DNA of 64,000 nt from Lycium barbarum. Lineage: Eukaryota > Streptophyta > Magnoliopsida > Solanales > Solanaceae. Location: contig NC_083341.1 of assembly GCF_019175385.1 (NCBI RefSeq), forward strand, positions 91,042,321 through 91,106,320. The letters are read 5' to 3'. A program made the translations under genes and the position numbers. Each line of letters begins with the position of its first letter. Position 1 is the first letter of the stretch. Shown here piece by piece: positions 49,613-58,883 of this stretch. The notes under the pieces are model-generated. The model was not told the origin of the DNA. It did not search any database and saw only the letters and a list, made by a program, of their open reading frames with translations.

Positions 49613-50745
49613 TCCTTCCCCTCTAAGAAACATTTGTCCTCGAATGTTAAGTGAAGACTAATACTCGTATCCAAATCCAATGCTTACTAATATCACTCAA
49701 TCCTTCACAATTCCTAAAGTCCTTTTCAATACTTATCCTTCCTCTATAAGCTTCAACTTCCTTTAACCTCATTGATGCTTTCAGGTATATTGATTTCTAT
49801 AAGGGATACATTACTCCCTTTCCATAAACACATATAATCATGTTTCTTTCTCTTCCTTGTTTCATTCTTTACTCGTTTAAGCTTACTCTTTTTTATACTA
49901 ACTCACCTCTCGAATGACTCCTTGCTTATCATTGCTTCCCCTCTTAACTCTCTTCTCATAATCTTATCGCATTATCCGAGTCACATTAATCTTAGTTCAT
50001 CAACCTTACTTCTAATCCCTGAGAGAACTTATCTTAACCCTCGACTCACTTCTATATCCTCGAGTAATTTCGACCTAACTCTCAAACTCATTTTGAACCC
50101 ATCTTATAACCCTCCTTTCAGTCGATTTATAACTATTATTAACCTTTCATTCTTCAGTTTACACTTGTGTATCTTACTTATCATAGCACACATATATATA
50201 TAATGATCACAATCAGTTTTAATAAATTTTTTGGCAGAACCTCCTCTGTAATTTGTACTACCCACCTGTACACAGCTAACCAACAAGCCTCACAGGGCAA
50301 CAATCAAAATATATCAACATGCCTCACAGGGCCACAATCATATTACAACACCCTATACATACCTGTACAAATGCACCTCACAATGGCATTCTCAATTCAA
50401 TAAGAAGCATACCTTTTTTACTGCAATCCTTAACCTGCAGCACTTACCTCTAATAGCAATCATTAATCATCAGAGAACTTACCTTTCTTACGAGCAATTC
50501 CAATTTCACAATCATAGTTGCAATTTACAATCACTTAATCAAAATTCAAATATTAAAGTTAGCGGCAAGGATTCAAGGCCTATAACACAGCTCTATAGCA
50601 CAATCTATGATCTGAATGAAGGGAAACCATCCTAGATGCCCTGTAGCCTCCTGTTCATAAGTGGTCGGCAATACACCCATGAACAAGACTCTATCTGACA
50701 CGACTTTGCAGACAACCCCTAGAACGAACTGCTCTGATACCACTT
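49613..50745 (-). other. Element E interior, non-coding
   Basis: On the minus strand the primer site TGGTATCAGAGC (50742-50731) is followed by a leader matching those of B and C2 (the CCCTGTAGCCTCCTGTTCAT region, plus strand 50638-50657). The middle has no coding motif. It ends with the inverted repeat AACATTCGAGGACAAATGTT (49648-49629) and a purine run before the LTR at 49612. Open frames such as 49922-50203 are low-complexity. Confidence 0.75.
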
Positions 50746-53234
50746 TGTCACACCCTAACAATGGTAGGGCATGATGGACACCCGACTCTCATCAGAGCCG
50801 AGTGAACCCTCAGACATTCACTCTATCAAAACCTCTCATTTTAAAAACTTTTCCAAAAAGAAATCATTATCTGTTTAACCATTATGAAAACTTTCAATCA
50901 AATAAGTACTTTAAACCATCTGAAATCATCTAAAATAATACTCTTTTAAAATCCACAAATGACTCAACTGACATCACTGTGTCAACATCTCGACAAACAT
51001 ACAACATGACACTATCTGTACAAGCCTCTAAGAAGTAAACTGAACATTATGAGTCAGGACAGGGCCCCTGACATACCCATAATCATACATATCTATACAT
51101 GACTCAGTACAGCTCCAGAATGAGATGGAACTTGCCAATCTCAGCTGACGTCCACGCATCCTAGCTGTACACTTAACCTGCCAAACAATTTGGGGATGCG
51201 GGCATGAACGCAGCATTTCCAGGCAAAAGGGCGCCAGTACGGACAATGTACTGAGTATGTAAGGTGGTAACAAACCATAATCATAATTTGACTTAGGAGA
51301 GAAGAAATCACAATATAACTCAATATCTGCAGCCTTCGCTGGAAGAAACATAAATGTGCACACGAATTCTCAAAACAATCTTTAAGTAAACAATGCAATC
51401 CAACACACATGCCGCTTCCACATGTTAACAGAATGGTCTCTTCGGACAGCTGCTTCTGGCTAGTATCATAATAGTCCCTTCGGACGGCCGCTTCTGGCTA
51501 GTATCAAAACAGTCCCTTCGGACGGCCGCTTCCGGCATAATAATGATGGCCTTTTCGGGCAGCCGCTTCCGGGTTAAGAATAATGGCCCCTTCGGGCAGC
51601 CGCTTCCGGCTTAGCTAGGGTGGCCCCTTCAGAGTGATTTTGAAAATCAAACTTTATGTTTCATTTAGTATAAAACCCATTTCCTCGAAATCATTAGTAA
51701 AACCATAGACATAACTCAACTCGGCACCTTATGGGTGTTCCCTTCGGAATAGAATAGGAGTACAATATCAATAAGCCGTCACAAGAAACATTTAGACCTT
51801 ACTCGTCTAAGAATAGAATCATATGGAGTAAGTATAGAACGAATAACTACAAGAATCATGCCAAAGCAAGAAAGGTTTGCCTTACATACCTTTGCCGTTT
51901 TCCAGTTAACCACAGTCCATCTTCGGGTCACGCTAATCTATCAACAATATCAATTTACCAACAATCAATCCAAATATTTCCTTATAATCAATCCCTTAAA
52001 CTTATCTCTATTTCTAACGGAATTTCGACAGCATTTCCTTTATAAACTGGACAACCTCAAAAACCCAATTCAGCTAAATGAACAACAACAAGAACCATCT
52101 CATATAAGCCTCTTTAAACTCAAAGCATCAACTCCCAAGGATATACACCAAAACAGCCCGGTATACGCTTTGTATACAATATCTTCATACACTTTATTCT
52201 CCAAAATTCAAGAACAACAACTTATCAACAACATCAACAACAATATCAACAATCATTTTATATCAATATCCAACTAATTCTATCCATTTAATCATGCCAA
52301 AACATCCCCCAATTCATTTGATATCCAAAAATTATAACCGAACTTTCAACGTCATTTTCTCTATTCTAACCCGTCAAATCTATCAATGATCATGGTAAGA
52401 ACATCATTAAAATCTTAAACATACCTTATATGATCAGCCACCACGAAACCAATGTCCCCCAAGTTTAACTTTTAGCTTAAAACGACAGCAACAACTTGTT
52501 CTATATTTTACCCTTCACGAGCCTCGGGATTCAGGACCTCGAACTTGCTCGATTCTCCACTTTATCTCTCTAAATCTCCTCTCTCTCTCTCTCTCTCTAA
52601 AAGTTTTTGGACTGATTGATGTGTAAATTAATGAATTTGTATGAATTTATTCCTTATAAATGGGTCTTGGGTCGGTTCCCACCGACCTTGAGTCGGGTTG
52701 GGCCGAGCCCACTACCCAGCTTGACCTTTCTGTCTTAAAACGTCTATAACTTTTTATCCCTTTGTCGTGTAAAGGCTCACAACCTATGGTGGGAAAGGTA
52801 TTTCAATTATGTACAACTTTCATTTTTTGAGTTTTCCCAAATGCCCAAATAATGATGGGGTTATGGCCTCCCGAAAACAGATCACCCGAAAACGTAACTT
52901 AAAAACATCTTTTTGGAGGGCTCACACTTGGATTTGGCTCAAAGGTCCTTCTTGAGTTTTGTTTAACTTCACATATATTATCCATATAACTTTTCATATG
53001 TGCTTTATAAAAACCCGATCATGTGATCCCCGCCTCAATTTACGGTTACGAGGGCTATATATCTTTTAACGTATCATTTCAATCATATTGTACGAATTCC
53101 AAATATCATACTCATACTATCCTCATGCTAATACAGTAGAATTCCATCCTTTATACTTGTAATATTTGCTCCTCCTTGAGCTCACAGTAAACCGTCTGCA
53201 ACCTTAGTAATGCGAAATGTTCCGGGGTGTAACA
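50746..53234 (-). repeat. Element E 5' LTR (2489 bp)
   Basis: It has the same ends and internal order as the 3' LTR. AGGTATGTAAGGCA lies at 51878-51891 (minus) and the inverted repeat at 51234-51254, with one arm mutated (CCAGTAC). Most of the 93-bp length difference lies in the minisatellite. Confidence 0.9.
51425..51630. repeat. GC-rich 37-bp minisatellite in E 5' LTR
   Basis: About six units of the same repeat as at 47735-48010. Confidence 0.8.
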
Positions 53235-54316
53235 CCCTCTAACATCTATTTAGGCTTGGTTCATGACTAAGACTCACATAGGGTTCTGTATGCATTAGCT
53301 TAATCTTATTTGTGCTTGAATTAGTTTCTTAAAACACTAGAATACTAAAGAAATAAAAAGAGGAATAGCTCAGTAGTAATTTAAATTAGTAGCATGATGA
53401 CATGGGAATACACTTAGCTTTTTCTTTACTATACTCTAGATAATGTACCATGTCTTGAACCTTTAAGATGTGTCCTTAATCTTACTAGTCTAAACCTAGT
53501 TAAAGGGTAATGAGTGAGTCTGGCCTTATTTGAATAATACACTGATCCTTAGCACAACATTAAGCATCAGCCAGGGGCATAATAGCAACAGAAGTGAGCT
53601 TTTAAATGATCCCTAGTGAATTGTAAATACTGTTTAGTTAAAAGTGGGTGAGTTAAGAGCAGGCCACTAATTGTGAATGATGAGTTAAATCATGCACATT
53701 TTCTTATTGGATGAACCTGTTTTCTACAATGGAATAGGACTAGAGGAGAAGGTCTAAAAGGGATTTAAAACTCTGAACCCTAAAATATTGAATCTTCTGT
53801 GTACCTTTGGGACTGCTTGCCTTTCTCCTTGCTTAAAGTGTGAATGAAAATACAGTTGTTATGCTTAAAGACTGCATATCTTGCATAGAATTACTTGGAC
53901 TTAAAACATCCTGGCATTCCTTATACTTGACCTTATCTGTACTCTACTTTTTTGTCTTGATCTTTAACTGAATGATCTTGAGGGTAATGCAGTATTCTAC
54001 TTGTGATCATTAAGCCAGAAAAGCCATGACTGTTCCTATATTTTCCTGGCATAATTAGATCTGCTTGTGCTTTGTTTCTGTTGATATCATAGTAATTAGA
54101 GACCAGTTACTTACCTTTCGTGTTGCTTATTGGCAAATTATTGCTCCAATTAGAGAACTTTGATCCATCTGCTTTAGCTTATCCATACCATGTCCACTAG
54201 AGTTACAAACCTTGTCCTCCTGGAAACCTTTTGCATTATGTGTAAAAATTGTCCAAGCTTAAAATATTGCATATAAAGGTTATGTGAATAACTACTTTGG
54301 CTGCGCATAAGGCATC
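53235..54316 (+). repeat. Element I, right part
   Basis: It begins with the second CCCTC copy and continues AT-rich sequence of the same character as 43496-47030. No coding domain was seen. It ends at 54316, where a new LTR start (J) appears; CATCT (54312-54316) may be the J target copy. Confidence 0.4.
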
Positions 54317-55739
54317 TTGTAATGACCCGTTTCATCGTTACGGTGAAATTCTAAGGAAGGCAACAATTATGGGGCCTGACGATGTCTCCACCTTCTCGCA
54401 TCTTGGAAACCTTTCAAGCCAAACAAAGATCGTTATACGCATCACGTAAGCAATAGAAGTGCGAGCAAAGAAATAGGGCCAGACCGCTATAGCGGTCTCG
54501 TGGACGCTACCGCGGTGCCGCTGTGGCGGTATACTAACTGCCATAGCGGTAACCGCATGGGAGTGCTTGACCGCCATAGCGGCGTGTTGCCCGCCATAGC
54601 AGCGTGTTGGCTGCCCTGGCGGTACCGCTGCAGCGGTACACCTACCGCCGGGGTGGTTTCGCACAGTGAATTCCACCTATTAAAGTGACATTTCAGGAAT
54701 TGATCTCATTTCTCAAAACCCTAGAGAGTCCAGCCTCCTTTGAAGTGATTTTGGAGCCAAAAATGATACTTGCTTAGGAAGGTTTATTTCCCTAACCTCT
54801 TCCAATCATTCTCCTAACATTGATTCTCATCAAGGATCCTTGTCTAGAGTCATAAAAGGGAATCTCAAATCTCTTAAACTCCAATATAATGAACCCTTGT
54901 CATTTGATATAAAGTCCTTGCGGATATTTTCCTATGCACATCATCCTAACATGATTCCCAACCAAATCCTTCACCTACCCCAATTTACCTTTGGGTCTCT
55001 ATTTTAGATCTTGGAAATGGGTTTCTTAAAATAATCCTAAACTGGCAAAATGACCAAACTAGTGACTTAAGTAAGATCATAAATGTTCTAAATGAAGGTT
55101 GATCTATCAACTACCATTGTGATAGTGAGTTTTTAGGTAGGATAAAATTCCATATCTACCGTAGCAATTTCGAAATCCTTGGGAAAGACCCTAATGATGA
55201 ATTCTACTCTTGGGTCTTATGGTTATCTCCGGGCTTTTCAAATGGATTACGCGGTGGTGATTAATTGAGGCGTCATTGGATGTTCGTGGCACCCGCTCAA
55301 CCATGAGGTAGGTTATGGCTTCCTTTCAGTAGACTCCAGTTAGTTTCCGTATTGTTGTGTAGAAGAAACGGAGAATGCCTGTATAGGATTTGGAGATATG
55401 GGATGGAATCTTATGATGGTATTGTTATGTGTGACATGTTTGTTCGGGCTCGTGGCCTGTGGACTCCTTAGGTATTGATTTGACCTTGTTGATTATCGGT
55501 GGATTTATGTGACTTGGGAGTAGCGGGCGGAATCTAGTTATGCCTATCGATGAGATTATTGTAGCGAATCTAAGTGCTAGTTGGAAATATGAAATGAATC
55601 ACGGTAGTGAATGATATCCAATTTAATTGTTAACAAGTGACTCGAATGTAGGGTGATATTATTATCCTAGTAAATAGGCTTGTTAGGAAAATGAGAATAC
55701 CGTATGTTAAATGATTGACCTGATGTGTGTTGGGACTAG
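54317..55739 (+). repeat. Element J, left part (LTR start of the family of H)
   Basis: It starts TGTAATGACCCGTTTCATCG and is organised like LTR H: a palindrome block of CCGC/GCGG units (54488-54660) directly before TATTAAAG (54678-54685), then a GAGGTAGG donor-like site near 55302. It is split by solo LTR L and resumes at 58324. I see no coding sequence. Confidence 0.65.
54488..54660. promoter_or_regulatory. Palindrome cluster CCGCNNNNGCGG in LTR J
   Basis: At least seven units such as ACCGCTATAGCGGT variants (GCTATAGCGGT, CCGCTGTGGCGG, CCGCCATAGCGGC, TACCGCTGCAGCGGTA). The block ends about 20 bp before TATTAAAG. LTR H has the same type of block at 37300-37445. Confidence 0.65.
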
Positions 55740-58318
55740 TGTCACGACCCAACCCCGTGGGCCGTGACTGGTGCCCGACCTGGAAACCCGTATACGTACC
55801 TGTTAAACATAATCAAACTGAACCTATGAACAATATAGACTTTACAAAAGAACTCTGAAGGTTCATAGCGTCAACATATATGTATATTCAGATACACTGT
55901 CTCCTGAGGAGTCACAACTGATCATATCATGAAATAATACGCAAGCCGACAAGGCTGCCATCACATATCAATATCATATGCAAGCCGACAAGGCTGCCAC
56001 TATAGACGAACATCATACCACAGCACCTCGTATAGACACAGCTGAACAGAACCCATACACAACCCACACATATGTCTACAGACCTCTAAGAGTACGAATA
56101 GCGAAATATGACGGGACAGGGCCCCACCGTACCCCTGGATAACATATACATATATATATCATCAGATCTGTACTAAAATCTTAAACCCCGGAACAACTGA
56201 GCTCTCCAAGATAGCTGAGTAGAAGTCCTATGCTGAAGGGTCACCCAACCGACTATCTGTACCTGCGGGCATGAAACGGAGCCCCCCGAAGAAAGGGGGT
56301 CAGTACGGAATATGTACTGAGTATGTAAAGCATGAAATACAGTAAAGAGGATCATAACTGAAATAGAGATTACTAGAAACAAGTATGACTTTTAAAACAT
56401 CAATACACTTCCCTTACGAAATGAAAGTCATGCATATCAATATCATATATCATATATATAACGTGTCCCGGCCCTAGTGAGGGACTCGGTAAATAAAATC
56501 ATATCATCATCATGCATATATATATACATAAAACGTGTCCCAGCACTCTAGTGAGGGGCTCGGTGGATAAAGTCATCATATGCCATCCTGGCCGCCATCA
56601 CCGTATCAGCATATCATCATGTCATCATATCATCATATACATATACATATAACGTGTCCCGACCCTCTAGTGAGGGACTCGGTGAACAATGCAGTGAAGC
56701 TGTGCACGAAAACATATCCTAGCCCGGGACTCAGTGAAAGACATATTGAGGCATGCACGAGCAGAGTAGTGAGAAACTATATGCAATTTAAAAACATTTT
56801 CAAGGACTCAATAGAATAGTCAACATGAGTTACCATTTGAAAATCAGGACAATAGTCGTATCAAATACCTTTCGAATATCACTCGGAACATATCAAACAT
56901 CCCTTGAATGTCATCATAAGCATATCACAAAACCTTAAGGATCATAGTCATATGTCACTATAGTATGAAACAACTTATATAAGTCCAGTCACTAGTTACC
57001 ATAGAGTTCCTAAGAATAGGAACGGATATTTACCGACTATTATCCAACGTACAGAAAACTGAAGAGGGAGGCTCAATCACTTGAGAATTGTAATATCAAG
57101 AAGTGAATAAGAATCATAAATATCACTCCAAGCTTATGAATTGAATTACCCCAAAGTTCATATCAGTCATCACTTAAGTCTAAGACATGCCAAAAGAAAG
57201 AAGGGACAGCTTTACATACCTGTTAGCGGCTATTCGTAATTCGTTCGTCTCGTCGCTCTTTTAACCTATTTAATATAAGATTAACGTTATCGTTAGCAAC
57301 TATATTTTATAGTCCACAAATCTATAACCCATTTCTTATTGAACCTATATTTTAGTTTATATAATCTCGTTTAGGGTTTTCTATTATCTAAAAATTTAGC
57401 GAAAATCCGGCAGCAATTCCCCTATATTTTTGCCTATCCCAAATTTCCAATTGCCCTCCTGTTGACACAGAAATACCAACAATAACAATGTATATAATAA
57501 ATTCTCCCATTTCAGCCCATAACCATTCTAACAACCCGACAACTTTACTTAATTCATTTCAACCCACAATTTCTTATAACATTGATTTTAGGCACTTTCT
57601 TAATTCCAATTTCGTCCAATCCAATTTTAATATTTCCATTACAACACTATTAACATAATTACACTATAAAATACGAAAATCTTACCAATTTTTCTTCTCG
57701 GAGGAATTTCTACTCTTAATTGCTCCAATTTCGCAATTTCTTCTTCCCCGATTCAATATCCAATGTTGCTATCATCTTCTTGGATTTGTAATTCACCTTG
57801 GAATTAATCTAGGCAACAAAACATATATTTGTTTTCCACAAACATGGCTGGCCGAGAGCATGGCAGCCATGGTTATGATTTTATTTCTTTTTCCCTCAAG
57901 TTGGATTTTACAAAATGAAAGTGAATTGTTTGGTTTGGTCGTTCAACACATATACATATATGGTGTCCATATATTGGACACGTTTCCCCCCTTTTATGAC
58001 TCATCAATATCAATTTGCTGATTTGTTTCTTTGTTTTGTTGTTGTTGTTGTTTTTTTTTAAACGGGTGCGGCCCACAATTTAGAAATTTAATTAATTAAT
58101 TAATTAATCCTTAATCCCTACTTAATAATTTTAATCATAATTAATTAGTTCCTAATCTCCAATAATATTTCCACACCAAATAAAATTTACGAATAATTTG
58201 TGTTCTAATTTAAAATTGAAATTTAAGGGTTTCTATCTCGTATCCGAAAATGACTCCGCCTTTAACTTGAGTCGACTTGCTTGCGAATAATTCGACGAAT
58301 AAATTACGGGGTATAAAA
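55740..58318 (-). repeat. Solo LTR L (2579 bp)
   Basis: On the minus strand it ends GGGTTGGGTCGTGACA at 55740 and begins TTTTATACCCCG at 58318, a mutated form of TGTTATACC. ACTAG stands on both sides (55735-55739, 58319-58323). No interior is present. It includes hairpin units (56460-56740), AGGTATGTAAAGCT (minus, 57208-57221) and TCAGTAC-N7-GTACTGA (56300-56320). Confidence 0.85.
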
Positions 58319-58323
58319 ACTAG

Positions 58324-58883
58324 CCACCCCATTATATGTGTTTGATTGTTTAATGGTGTTGGCTTGATGCCATATGTAGTTGGTAGATAGCGACTGTCGC
58401 TTGTTGTCCTGATTGGGGATAGGATTGGCATACCCTTGTTGGTATTTGTACTATGATACATTATTAACGCACCCACCGTTGGTACTTGAGTTATTTATAT
58501 ATGTTGGCATACCCACTATTGGTATTATGATGTGATATATTATTGGTGTACCCCGTTGAGGTACTTGTGATATTGAACTTACTTGTTGATGATTGACATA
58601 TGCACTGCACGTATTTTCTCATATTATCATGCATGGCCGATATCCGGTGATGATCTAGTATCGTTGATTGAGCGAAACTAATATTTGATAAAGTTTTTTA
58701 CTTGAGTGATTGTGAAAATGGCCGATGTCCGAAGATCCATTTCGGAATCGTCATTTATATGAAACTGATACTTGTTAAACCCTTTTACTTGAGTAATTGT
58801 GAGGAGGAAGATGTCCGAGGTTCAATTCCGGAATTGTTGATTTATGAAACCGATATTTGATAACTCTTTTGAGTGATGGTGAG
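58324..58883 (+). repeat. Element J, right part
   Basis: It continues J after L. It contains a few imperfect repeats of a TTGGTACTTG/TTGGCATACCC unit (58430-58580) and of a GATGTCCGA unit (58730-58830). No coding sequence. GTGAG (58879-58883) would be the left target copy of K. Confidence 0.5.

Larger units (their letters stand above)
47031..53234 (-). mobile_element. Element E: non-autonomous LTR element with 1.13 kb interior
   Basis: Two LTRs of 2582 and 2489 bp flank an 1133-bp interior with primer site and polypurine end but no gag or pol. CCCTC stands on both sides (47026-47030, 53235-53239). LTRs make up over 80 percent of the element. This is the layout of a large non-autonomous derivative mobilised by proteins from another element. 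E is nested in I. Confidence 0.9.
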
